DNA of 64,000 nucleotides from Salinimonas chungwhensis DSM 16280 (lineage in GTDB: Bacteria > Pseudomonadota > Gammaproteobacteria > Enterobacterales > Alteromonadaceae). The stretch lies in assembly GCF_000378185.1 (NCBI RefSeq), contig NZ_KB899379.1:1-64000 (forward strand). Reading direction: 5' to 3'. The notes below the pieces were generated by a model. The model was not told the origin of the DNA and did not search any database. It saw nothing but the letters and a program-made list of their open reading frames with translations. Shown piece by piece: positions 9,718 through 17,303 of this stretch (position 1 is its first letter; every line of letters starts with the position of its first letter). The position numbers and the translations under genes were made by a program.

Positions 9718-9746
9718 TTGAGATGATCTTTGCAGGATTCTATAGT
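9718..9746 (+). promoter_or_regulatory. Predicted sigma-70 promoter of bamD
   Basis: TTGAGA (9718-9723), a 17-nt spacer and TATAGT (9741-9746) form a good housekeeping promoter about 90 nt upstream of the bamD start. It is a sequence match only. Confidence 0.55.
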
Positions 9747-9831
9747 CATTAGCAGAACGAGTACGTTAGAATGCTAATATAAATGCAGAACAGCCACACC
9801 AAAACGACGAATTGGGGAACGAGAAAATAAT

Positions 9832-10599
9832 ATGAAGTCATTCCGTTATATGGCGCCGCTGGTAGTTGGCGTCATGGTATCTGTTGCAGGATGTAGCTCC
9901 TCTGACGACGCAGAAGAAAAGGCAGCGATGGCCAACATGGGCGCGCAGCAGATGTATCAGCAGGCACAGCAAAGTATGCAGTCTGGAAATTTTAGCGCAG
10001 CATCCAATACGCTTAGCGCGCTGGATTCTCGCTATCCGTTCGGTCCTTTGTCTCATCAGGTTCAGTTAGACCTAATCTACAGCTATTATAAGTCTGGCAA
10101 GATCGACGAAACCATTGCCACCATAGATCGTTTTATCAGGTTGAATCCAAATCATTCGGACATCGACTATGCATTTTACATGCGCGGCCTGGTAAATATG
10201 GAGGCGGACAGCAACCTGTTTCAGGAACTATTAAATATTGATCGCACAGACCGGGATCCGTCCAAATCCAGACAGGCTTTTGATGATTTTCGCCGTCTGA
10301 TACAACAATACCCAGATAGCAAGTATGCCGCTGATGCGCGCAAGCGTATGATGTTCATTAAGAACCGTCTGGCAAGCTATGAGATCGCTATTGCAAAATT
10401 TTATATGCGTCGAGAAGCCTATGTAGCTGCTGCTAACCGGGGTCGTTATGTCATTGAGCATTTTCCGGATTCTGATCAGGTGCAGCGTGCGCTGGAGATT
10501 ATGGTATCCAGTTATGAAGAACTGGGGTTGACCGAGTTGCGTGACAACGCCATTAAAACGTTAAAGCTTAATTATCCGGATAGTAGTTTTATCAGTTAA
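9832..10599 (+). CDS. bamD: Outer-membrane protein assembly factor BamD
   Basis: This essential lipoprotein of the BAM complex helps BamA insert beta-barrel proteins into the outer membrane. The 255-residue product has a lipoprotein signal peptide with lipobox V-A-G-C (Cys21), then about five TPR-like repeats typical of BamD/ComL. The length matches E. coli BamD (245). It is monocistronic, divergent from rluD, and ends in a terminator at 10604-10628. Confidence 0.95.
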   Translation: MKSFRYMAPLVVGVMVSVAGCSSSDDAEEKAAMANMGAQQMYQQAQQSMQSGNFSAASNTLSALDSRYPFGPLSHQVQLDLIYSYYKSGKIDETIATIDRFIRLNPNHSDIDYAFYMRGLVNMEADSNLFQELLNIDRTDRDPSKSRQAFDDFRRLIQQYPDSKYAADARKRMMFIKNRLASYEIAIAKFYMRREAYVAAANRGRYVIEHFPDSDQVQRALEIMVSSYEELGLTELRDNAIKTLKLNYPDSSFIS

Positions 10600-10603
10600 T
10601 ACA

Positions 10604-10628
10604 AAACCTGCGTCAAGCAGGTTTTTTT
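10604..10628 (+). terminator. Rho-independent terminator of bamD
   Basis: The 8-bp stem AAACCTGC / GCAGGTTT with a 5-nt loop is followed by a T run. Its right end reaches the stop codon of the convergent anti-sigma gene. Confidence 0.88.
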
Positions 10629-11316
10629 AGCGAAAATAGACAGCGCTAAAGGGATTAATGAATTTTGCAATGCCACAAGTGAACTGTAACGGTTGGTCGA
10701 GAACACTGAATATCAGACATCCCTGGGGGGAGTCTGTATAGGGGGTGTGAGTATCTGTGCCACTCATGCGAATATAATCGCCTGGTTGGTAAGCATTAAT
10801 GCCGTCTTTAAATTCTCCTTTTAACACCAGGGTGGTCTCGACACCTTTATGCGTATGTTCTGGTATCTCGCCGTGCTGTCCAATATAAACCAGATTTGCT
10901 ATCTGCGCCCCGCCCAATTTAACAGGCGCCTGCCACACCTTTCCCACGAGACTTGACCAATTTCCCACTGACGAAATGAACTTTCTCAATGTGCGAGGAA
11001 GAACAAATCTTCTGCCATCAAGCTCAACAGTAGTAGGCATTTTTTTGGGAGGGGGTACAGCATTCGATGCGGGTGACTTTACAATTTCATCGAAAATTGC
11101 AGATAAATTGGTGGAAGTGTGTACGGCCCGAGTCTCTGCAGCCAATACATTTTCACTGGCAAATTTTTCTCCCAGCAAAACGGTTTTCTCATGCACTACT
11201 TTACTACACCTATCACAATAATCGCAGTGTGCCCGGACCATTAATGATTCGACAGGTGTCAGCCCACCCTGAACATACAACGATAATTGTTCAGGGTCAG
11301 GATGAAACTTAATCAT
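10627..11316 (-). CDS. chrR: ChrR-family zinc anti-sigma factor (cupin domain)
   Basis: This is the predicted anti-sigma factor for the adjacent ECF sigma factor. The N-terminal ZAS domain carries H5 and the H30-x3-C34-x2-C37 motif, the same ligand pattern as Rhodobacter ChrR (H6, H31, C35, C38). The C-terminal half (about 115-220) is a cupin with an H-x-H-x4-E segment (PEHTHKGVE) and a later His-rich turn, matching ChrR's second zinc site needed to sense singlet oxygen. The length of 229 is typical. It overlaps the sigma gene by 8 bp, so the two are translated together. The partner assignment is strong from context; the actual signal (singlet oxygen, peroxide) is inferred from the family. 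Confidence 0.88.
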   Translation of the reverse strand: MIKFHPDPEQLSLYVQGGLTPVESLMVRAHCDYCDRCSKVVHEKTVLLGEKFASENVLAAETRAVHTSTNLSAIFDEIVKSPASNAVPPPKKMPTTVELDGRRFVLPRTLRKFISSVGNWSSLVGKVWQAPVKLGGAQIANLVYIGQHGEIPEHTHKGVETTLVLKGEFKDGINAYQPGDYIRMSGTDTHTPYTDSPQGCLIFSVLDQPLQFTCGIAKFINPFSAVYFR

Positions 11317-11920
11317 GGTCGTTTAGCATAACCTTCAAACGTTGCAGCGCAAGGCGTGTTCTCGACTTTACTGTGCCAAGTGGAATACTCAGTTCATCGG
11401 CCACTTCCTGCTGAGATTTACCATCAATATAAATAGCCTCAATGACAGCTTTCTGCTTTACCGGAAGCGATTCGAACATAAAACCAATTTGCTCAAGTGT
11501 TATCTGTTCATCCAGCGACGCTTCATTGGCATCGGCTGTTTGTTCACATAATACGGGCCACAAGTCGTCAGAACATACATCTTCTTTACGATTTTGAAGT
11601 TTACGCAGCATATCGAAACGAATATTTCTCGCAATTGTAAATATCCACGTAGACGGGCTGCCTTTCTCCGCGTTAAACAAATGCGCTTTCTGCCACACAT
11701 TTGACATAGTATCCTGGACCAACTCCATCGCCAGAGCTTCATTACCCATTTGCTTAAGCGCATAAGAGCGAAGGCGGGGAGCAAAATAACTAAAAATTCT
11801 GGCAAACGAACGTTTGCACCGATTTTCTGCTATTGAAACGATATAGCCTGACATCTCTCCAGCACAATCTTTCGGTTTAACTACACTGTTGCTTTGTTCT
11901 AATGGGATTCCAACTAACAT
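11309..11920 (-). CDS. ECF RNA polymerase sigma factor, RpoE/ChrR (ECF11) type
   Basis: This extracytoplasmic-function sigma factor is predicted to be held inactive by the ChrR-like protein encoded next to it. Region 2 (the FARIFSYFAPRLRSYAL segment and the TWIFTIARN -10 recognition helix) and region 4 (helix-turn-helix near QQEVADELSIPLGTVKSR) are clear. The open frame reaches 11983. I use the Met at 11920, preceded by GGAAG; another Met at 11854 starts MSGYIVSIAENR and would match Rhodobacter RpoE length best, so the start is uncertain. It is distinct from the RseA-controlled RpoE encoded at 47065-47643. The predicted operon promoter lies upstream of the LON-domain gene. Confidence 0.88.
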   Translation of the reverse strand: MLVGIPLEQSNSVVKPKDCAGEMSGYIVSIAENRCKRSFARIFSYFAPRLRSYALKQMGNEALAMELVQDTMSNVWQKAHLFNAEKGSPSTWIFTIARNIRFDMLRKLQNRKEDVCSDDLWPVLCEQTADANEASLDEQITLEQIGFMFESLPVKQKAVIEAIYIDGKSQQEVADELSIPLGTVKSRTRLALQRLKVMLNDHD

Positions 11921-12039
11921 AAGCTTCCGTCCGCCTTTCCTGTATGGTAATGAGTATCTACGGCGAAAAGTTATGTGATCCATGACCAGGTGTTTACAGT
12001 AATCTATTCTTGGTTGCCAATGTAATATTTACACACTGT

Positions 12040-12615
12040 CTATTGCATCAGAGCACTTAAATAGTTTAGCAACGGCTTACAATCTTTTTGAGTAAGAAAA
12101 TACTGTTTTTGTTTAGCATCTATCGGTAGTAATTCTAACCATCGATAAAGTACCCACCGAGGATCATCAAACTGAGCGTTGTCATACAAACTACTAATCT
12201 CTGAGTAACGCTCGAATACTTCCTCTAACCTTTCCACCATAGGTGTAATTTGTTGGGGGGAAACATCACATTGCCAAGCATCATGCTTTTCATACTGCCC
12301 AACTCGTAATCCGTCAGGCTCTGTTTCGATGTTTCGCACCTCTACGTTGTAAAGACCAGCAACCTTTATGCCAAGCAATCCATCTTCGAGCAATTCAAAG
12401 TCAATAATTTTGGCAAACGTACCTACAGGAAAAATATGTTTGTTATCTTTTTTATCTCCTTCCGCATTCAGCATACACACCACAAAACCGGCATCTTGTG
12501 CACAAACCTCCTTTACCATCCGCGTGTAGCGGGGTTCAAAGATTCGAAGCGACATCCGTCCTTCTGGCATCAGATGAGCAGATAGCGGAAAAAGAGGTAC
12601 AGATTGATACGACAT
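12040..12615 (-). CDS. Stand-alone LON substrate-binding-domain protein
   Basis: This 191-residue cytoplasmic protein consists of the N-terminal substrate-recognition domain of Lon protease (PUA-like) without ATPase or protease. The start VPLFPLSAHLMPEG, then RIFEPRYTRMV, is typical of the LON_substr_bdg fold. The function of such single-domain proteins is not established; they may bind misfolded substrates. It lies 56-120 bp upstream of the ECF sigma gene (depending on the sigma start) in the same direction. It carries a promoter motif like that of the divergent stress operon, so I infer it belongs to the same regulon. Confidence 0.8.
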   Translation of the reverse strand: MSYQSVPLFPLSAHLMPEGRMSLRIFEPRYTRMVKEVCAQDAGFVVCMLNAEGDKKDNKHIFPVGTFAKIIDFELLEDGLLGIKVAGLYNVEVRNIETEPDGLRVGQYEKHDAWQCDVSPQQITPMVERLEEVFERYSEISSLYDNAQFDDPRWVLYRWLELLPIDAKQKQYFLTQKDCKPLLNYLSALMQ

Positions 12616-12648
12616 TCAGCTGCGCAAAGTAGATGAGTGATTGAGGCT

Positions 12649-12677
12649 GATTACGCCCTTAAATTGTAATTGGATCG
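12649..12677 (-). promoter_or_regulatory. Predicted ECF11-type promoter for the LON gene / sigma / anti-sigma operon
   Basis: On the minus strand, CGATCC (12672-12677), an 18-nt spacer and TAATC (12649-12653) resemble the Rhodobacter RpoE consensus TGATCC-N18-TAAGA. An identically spaced motif faces the opposite way at 12719-12747. The pairing in one 150-bp intergenic region is the main support. Predicted start near 12642, about 27 nt before the LON-domain ATG. Confidence 0.5.
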
Positions 12678-12718
12678 ACAATATCAGGACAGTGCGACGC
12701 GCAACAATTAGCCACTTA

Positions 12719-12747
12719 TGATCTTGAGTATGAAAATTTGGGTAATG
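12719..12747 (+). promoter_or_regulatory. Predicted ECF11-type promoter for the lipid-modification operon
   Basis: TGATCT (12719-12724), an 18-nt spacer and TAATG (12743-12747) resemble TGATCC-N18-TAAGA recognised by RpoE in the RpoE-ChrR system. It would start transcription near 12754, just before the first gene of the operon. A sigma-70-like alternative (TTGGGT-N17-TACAAA) overlaps it and is weaker. Confidence 0.55.
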
Positions 12748-12769
12748 TTTTTATACATTTTACAAAATA

Positions 12770-13207
12770 ATGCCCATGACCCATATAGAAAGATTTTGCT
12801 CGATTTATCGGGACCTTACAAAAATTTCATCTACTGATTTGCAGACTATTTACACGCAGGATGTAGAATTCATTGACCCCATTCAGCGTCATAAAGGCAT
12901 TGACGATGTGGCGCACTATTTTGAAAAGCTTAATGAACAGGCATCGTCTTGCGAGTTTGACATTCAACACGTTGTCACCTGTGAGTCCAACGATGCAGAT
13001 ATTCATTATCTGATTACGTGGTATATGACATTGGTGCTGAAAAAGCCGCAAAAGACAATTCACCTGGATGGTACGACATTACTGAAGAAAACCGACCAGG
13101 GGTTTTACTTTCATCGTGATTACTACGATTTGGGTGAAATGGTCTATGAACATATTCCCCTTATCGGTTGGATAATCAAAAAGGTAAAAAGGAAGCTAGC
13201 TCAATGA
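12770..13207 (+). CDS. NTF2/SnoaL-like domain protein
   Basis: This small cytoplasmic protein of 145 residues has the alpha+beta cone fold of NTF2/SnoaL proteins. The N-terminal helix, the Y-T-x-D-x-x-F-x-D-P motif and later beta strands (LITWYMTLVLKKP, HRDYYDLGEM) match that family. In relatives this gene opens an operon with SDR, FAD-oxidoreductase, DUF1365 and Cfa genes, but its role there is unknown. Two ATGs lie 6 bp apart (12770 and 12776) and neither has a clear ribosome-binding site. The stop overlaps the start of the SDR gene as ATGA. Confidence 0.78.
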   Translation: MPMTHIERFCSIYRDLTKISSTDLQTIYTQDVEFIDPIQRHKGIDDVAHYFEKLNEQASSCEFDIQHVVTCESNDADIHYLITWYMTLVLKKPQKTIHLDGTTLLKKTDQGFYFHRDYYDLGEMVYEHIPLIGWIIKKVKRKLAQ

Positions 13208-13920
13208 CTACTATGTTAATAACCGGCGCAACATCCGGAATAGGTGAAGCGCTGGCTCTTAAGGCAGCAGATAATGGCTATGAAGTCATTGCATGCGGCC
13301 GCAACCAGGAAAAACTGGACACATTGGGCGAACACACCAATATCACCGGACTGCGGTTTGATGTCAGCGATGCTAAGCAGACTGCAGAAGCATTAAATCA
13401 ATGTACATTTGATATTGCAGTATTGAATGCGGGCACCTGTGAATATGTTGATATAGATCAGTTTGAAACCGATATGTTTCGTCGGGTTTTTGAGGCTAAT
13501 TTTTTTGGTGTCGTAAACTGTGTGAATGGGCTATTACCGAACCTTAATAAAGGTAACAAACTCGTCATCGTCGATAGTATGGCGCGCCTGTTCCCATTTA
13601 CCAGAACAGAAGCCTACGGTTCATCAAAAGCTGCCCTCCACTATTTTACCAAGTCTCTCGAAATTGACTTGTGGGACAAAGGCGTGAAGGTTCAGGCAGT
13701 TTCACCCGGGTTTGTTGAAACCCCCTTAACCGATCAGAATGATTTTGACATGCCAATGATGATTAAAGTTGAGCGGGCTGCTAAAGATCTGTTGTATGGT
13801 ATAGAAAAGAATCGCCAGTCTATCTTTTTCCCAACCTTGTTTGGCTGGATTATGCGCTTTATGCACATTCTGCCTACAGGGTTGCAGCGAAAGATATCTT
13901 TGTCTATGCGTAATAAGTAG
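13204..13920 (+). CDS. Short-chain dehydrogenase/reductase
   Basis: This is an NAD(P)-dependent oxidoreductase of the classical SDR family (238 residues). The cofactor motif T-G-A-T-S-G-I-G is at the N-terminus, the N-A-G motif is present, and the catalytic Tyr-x3-Lys is in the segment EAYGSSKAAL. The open frame begins at 13168, but the Met at 13204 directly precedes the Rossmann strand, follows AAGGAAG, and overlaps the upstream stop in ATGA, so it is the better start. The substrate is unknown. As second gene of the predicted ECF-controlled operon it may reduce or oxidise a lipid-derived carbonyl. Confidence 0.9.
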   Translation: MTTMLITGATSGIGEALALKAADNGYEVIACGRNQEKLDTLGEHTNITGLRFDVSDAKQTAEALNQCTFDIAVLNAGTCEYVDIDQFETDMFRRVFEANFFGVVNCVNGLLPNLNKGNKLVIVDSMARLFPFTRTEAYGSSKAALHYFTKSLEIDLWDKGVKVQAVSPGFVETPLTDQNDFDMPMMIKVERAAKDLLYGIEKNRQSIFFPTLFGWIMRFMHILPTGLQRKISLSMRNK

Positions 13921-13940
13921 TAACTAAAGAGTACAAAATA

Positions 13941-15203
13941 ATGAATCAGAAGGTTGCCATTATCGGAACAGGAATTTCCGGTCTAACCTGCGCCCACCTT
14001 TTACACAACCGCCACGATATTACTGTTTATGAGTCTAACGACTATATTGGCGGTCATACTGCGACCAAACAGGTTACTGTTAAGGACAAACACTACGCCA
14101 TAGATACCGGGTTCATCGTATTTAATGACTGGACATACCCGAATTTCATCAAACTCATGGAAAAGCTATCGATTAAGAGTCAGCCCACTGAGATGAGTTT
14201 TTCTGTACACGCGCCAAAATCCGGTATTGAATACAATGGTAACACCATCAATACCCTCTTCGCCCAGCGTCGCAATATATTAAGACCGCGCTTTTGGCGA
14301 ATTGTGAAAGACATTCTTACATTTAATAAAGCCTGTAAAAAACTTATTAAAGAAGATGCGAAGGTCGCAGATAAAACCCTTTTCGGATTTATCCGCGAGC
14401 TAAAGCTAAGTGATGATTTTGCTAATTTATATATTCTTCCTATGTGTGCAGCAATCTGGTCAGCCAGTATTGAACAAACCCGCGAGTTCCCTTTACGTTT
14501 CTTCCTGCAATTTTTTGGCAACCATGGCTTATTGAATATTACGAACCGCCCTCAATGGTACACGTTAGTGGGCGGCTCTTCTTCCTATATTGAACCACTC
14601 ATTGCGAGCTTTAAAGAACGGATAAAATTATCAACGCCGGTGCTGTCGGTGGAAAAAAGTGCTGAGCGCTGGCGAGTTGTAACCCAGGATGGTTATGATG
14701 ATTATGATCAGGTCATCTTTGCCTGCCATAGTGATCAGGCTCTGAAAATATTGGCAAACCCAACCACTGAACACAACGAGATTCTCGGCTCGATTCCTTA
14801 TTCAATGAACGATGTGGTGATGCATACTGATACCAGCCAACTCCCCGACCGCAAGCTCGCATGGGCAAGCTGGAATTATCGTCTGACAGAGTCTCCCGAT
14901 GAGGCCCGGGCGCCGGCTACGGTTACCTATGATATGAATATCTTGCAACAATTGGATTGCGATACAACATTTTGCGTGACTCTGAATAATACAGCAGCGA
15001 TTGATGAGTCTAAAATCCTGGGGCGCTATCAGTATGCGCATCCACAATACAGTCACAATATGGTTGCTGCTCAACAACGTCGCCAGGAAATTTGCGGCAT
15101 AGACAATCTTCATTTTTGCGGGGCCTATTGGTATAACGGCTTCCACGAAGATGGTGTAAATAGTGCTCTGGATGTTGCTGCCCGGTTTGGAGAAACCTTG
15201 TGA
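13941..15203 (+). CDS. FAD/NAD(P)-binding amine-oxidase-like oxidoreductase
   Basis: This 420-residue flavoprotein has an N-terminal dinucleotide-binding fold: GTGISGLTCAHLL, then an acidic residue ending strand 2 (VYESN), and the GGHT motif of amine oxidase/desaturase-like proteins. The C-terminal FAD-contact segment CGAYWYNGFHEDGVNSAL is present. In the Rhodobacter RpoE-ChrR regulon the matching flavoprotein belongs to the locus linked to furan fatty acid formation, so a fatty-acyl desaturase/oxidase role is plausible but inferred. Its stop overlaps the next gene's GTG start by 4 bp. Confidence 0.85.
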   Translation: MNQKVAIIGTGISGLTCAHLLHNRHDITVYESNDYIGGHTATKQVTVKDKHYAIDTGFIVFNDWTYPNFIKLMEKLSIKSQPTEMSFSVHAPKSGIEYNGNTINTLFAQRRNILRPRFWRIVKDILTFNKACKKLIKEDAKVADKTLFGFIRELKLSDDFANLYILPMCAAIWSASIEQTREFPLRFFLQFFGNHGLLNITNRPQWYTLVGGSSSYIEPLIASFKERIKLSTPVLSVEKSAERWRVVTQDGYDDYDQVIFACHSDQALKILANPTTEHNEILGSIPYSMNDVVMHTDTSQLPDRKLAWASWNYRLTESPDEARAPATVTYDMNILQQLDCDTTFCVTLNNTAAIDESKILGRYQYAHPQYSHNMVAAQQRRQEICGIDNLHFCGAYWYNGFHEDGVNSALDVAARFGETL

Positions 15204-15925
15204 CTAGCAGCGGTATTTATCATGGCACAGTATATCATGAGCGATTTTTGCCTACCCGTCATAGATTTACCTACTCAATTTTTTTATTCTGGATCTCTCT
15301 GGATGAGCTGAATCAACTAGATGAAAACGTTAAACATTTTTCATCAATGCATCGGTCGCTTGTACGTTTTCGTAGAACAGATTACGTTGGGGACGAAAGT
15401 CAGGATGTTAAATTGTCAGTATTGAGTAAAATTACTGAGTTGGGCGGGCCAGAGTTGAACGGGGATGTTTTCTTGCTAGGACAGTTGAGAATGTTCGGGC
15501 TATATTTTAGTCCGGTCAATTTTTATTTTGTAAGACCTGCAGGCAATACTGATTTTAGTCACATGCTGGCGGAGGTGTCTAATACCCCCTGGAACGAGCG
15601 TCATTATTATCTTGTAAATTTGGCTGAACAGCGAGATACCGAAAAGCAATTTCATGTATCCCCCTTCAATCCGATGGATATGCAGTATAAATGGCAAATC
15701 GAGCAGCCTGGTGACGCCTTTACATTGCGCATGGACTGTTATCAGGATAAAAAACATTTCAGCGCGGGCTTAGCCATGAAGTATGAGCCTCTGACTTCAA
15801 AGACCTTGCGCAAAGCACTTTTGAAGACACCTAGTATGACGGTCAAAACCGTTGTTGGAATTTATTGGCAGGCGCTTAAGTTATGGCTCAAGCGCACGCC
15901 TGTTTACTCGCACCCGAATAGTTAG
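15200..15925 (+). CDS. DUF1365 family protein
   Basis: This 241-residue protein belongs to the DUF1365 family, almost always found between a flavin oxidoreductase and a Cfa-type methyltransferase. The conserved opening H-G-T-V-Y-H-E-R-F-x-P-x-x-H-x-F-x-Y, the LRMFGLYFSPVNFYF segment and the EVSNTPWNERHYY segment are all present. The biochemical role is not established; a part in fatty-acid modification is inferred from the neighbours. It starts with GTG inside the stop of the upstream gene (GTGA). Confidence 0.88.
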   Translation: MTSSGIYHGTVYHERFLPTRHRFTYSIFLFWISLDELNQLDENVKHFSSMHRSLVRFRRTDYVGDESQDVKLSVLSKITELGGPELNGDVFLLGQLRMFGLYFSPVNFYFVRPAGNTDFSHMLAEVSNTPWNERHYYLVNLAEQRDTEKQFHVSPFNPMDMQYKWQIEQPGDAFTLRMDCYQDKKHFSAGLAMKYEPLTSKTLRKALLKTPSMTVKTVVGIYWQALKLWLKRTPVYSHPNS

Positions 15926-15933
15926 GAATTGAT

Positions 15934-17190
15934 ATGTCACACGGAGAATCCGCAGCAACTATATTGCCAGCAGGGTCGCTTGTCGACAGAATGAGCCGTA
16001 CCGCATTTCTAAAAGTGATGTCCGTCTTGCCAGAAGGACATATGAAGATTGCCGAGCAAGGACATACCATTGCGAAATTCGGTAACCCTGATGACCCACT
16101 CCAGGCAACCATTGATATTCAGTCAATATCAGCTTACCGGCAATTATTATTCGGCGGCAGCATTGCTGCCGGAGAAACTTATATGGACGGGCTATGGGAA
16201 ACTCCCGACCTGACTTCAGTTATTCGCATTTTCGCTCGTAATCTGGCCTTTCTGGATAAGTGGGAAAATAAATTTAAGTGGTTAACGCTGCCGGTACACA
16301 AAGTTCAGCATTTCACTCGCCGCAATCATGCAGCGCAGGCAAAGAAAAATATTGAAGCCCACTATGATTTAGGTAACAAGCTATATACCCGGTTTTTGGA
16401 TGAGACGATGATGTATTCGTCCGCTATTTATCCTGATTCCAATTCCAGTCTCAGAGAAGCACAGCATCATAAGTTATCAGCATTATGTAATAAGCTTCAG
16501 CTTACCGAACAGGATCATCTGCTGGAAATTGGCACCGGCTGGGGAGGCTTGGCTATATATGCCGCCAAACACTACGGCTGTAAAGTCACGACTACTACGA
16601 TCTCAGAAGAACAGTATGCGTACGCCCGGGATTGGGTAGCCAGAGAAAATTTGCAAGCGCAAGTCACCTTGTTAAAAAAGGATTATCGTGATTTGTCAGG
16701 CACTTACGATAAGCTGGTATCGGTTGAAATGATTGAGGCTGTAGGTAAAAAATACCTTGGTAATTTTTTCGCTAAATGCAGTAGTCTTTTAAAAGAAGAC
16801 GGCATTATGGCGTTGCAGTCTATCACTATCGACGACAGGCGGTTCGACAGTTACGCTAACAGTGTCGATTTTATTCAAAAGTATATTTTCCCCGGTGGCT
16901 TCCTGCCCTCTCAGTTGGTTATTAATGATCATCTCAAGCGCTACAGTGACCTTATGATCCGTGATTTACAGGATATCGGGCTGGATTATGCGAAAACGCT
17001 GGACGACTGGTATCGAGGGTTTGTCAGTGCTAAAGAGGCGTTAATGGCTGATGGTTACGACGAGCGATTCGCCCGGATGTGGGCGTATTATCTCAAATAT
17101 TGTGAAGGGGGATTTCTGGAGCGCACCATTAGCGCCGTTCAACTGGTAATCACTAAGCCTCAGTGCAAAGCACCGCTGGTTCGTGGGTAA
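15934..17190 (+). CDS. cfa: Cyclopropane-fatty-acyl-phospholipid synthase family methyltransferase
   Basis: This 418-residue SAM-dependent enzyme acts on unsaturated acyl chains of membrane phospholipids. SAM motif I is seen at LEIGTGWGGLAIYAA. The family segments NIEAHYDLGN, YSSAIYPD and FIQKYIFPGG are also present. It could be a true Cfa (cyclopropane) or a UfaM-like enzyme that methylates vaccenate toward furan fatty acids; sequence reading alone cannot separate these. It is the last gene of the five-gene operon, with AGGAAT upstream and a terminator at 17225-17258. Confidence 0.9.
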   Translation: MSHGESAATILPAGSLVDRMSRTAFLKVMSVLPEGHMKIAEQGHTIAKFGNPDDPLQATIDIQSISAYRQLLFGGSIAAGETYMDGLWETPDLTSVIRIFARNLAFLDKWENKFKWLTLPVHKVQHFTRRNHAAQAKKNIEAHYDLGNKLYTRFLDETMMYSSAIYPDSNSSLREAQHHKLSALCNKLQLTEQDHLLEIGTGWGGLAIYAAKHYGCKVTTTTISEEQYAYARDWVARENLQAQVTLLKKDYRDLSGTYDKLVSVEMIEAVGKKYLGNFFAKCSSLLKEDGIMALQSITIDDRRFDSYANSVDFIQKYIFPGGFLPSQLVINDHLKRYSDLMIRDLQDIGLDYAKTLDDWYRGFVSAKEALMADGYDERFARMWAYYLKYCEGGFLERTISAVQLVITKPQCKAPLVRG

Positions 17191-17224
17191 CATCGTTAGC
17201 CCTTTAACTCATACCTGAGGTAAT

Positions 17225-17258
17225 AAAAAGGCTTACCCGTATTGGATAAGCCTTTTTT
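17225..17258. terminator. Terminator between cfa and pomB
   Basis: The 11-bp stem AAAAAGGCTTA / TAAGCCTTTTT has T-rich ends on both strands, so it can end the plus-strand cfa operon and also serve pomB coming from the other side. Confidence 0.85.
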
Positions 17259-17262
17259 ATTA

Positions 17263-17292
17263 ATATCAGCAAATTGTTTGGCTTGCTGATAT
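17263..17292. repeat. Perfect inverted repeat downstream of pomB
   Basis: The 10-bp arms ATATCAGCAA and TTGCTGATAT are separated by 10 nt, directly between the cfa terminator and the pomB stop. There is no T run after it, so it may protect the 3' end of the pomAB mRNA rather than terminate. Confidence 0.6.
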
Positions 17293-17303
17293 CGACGATG
17301 TCT

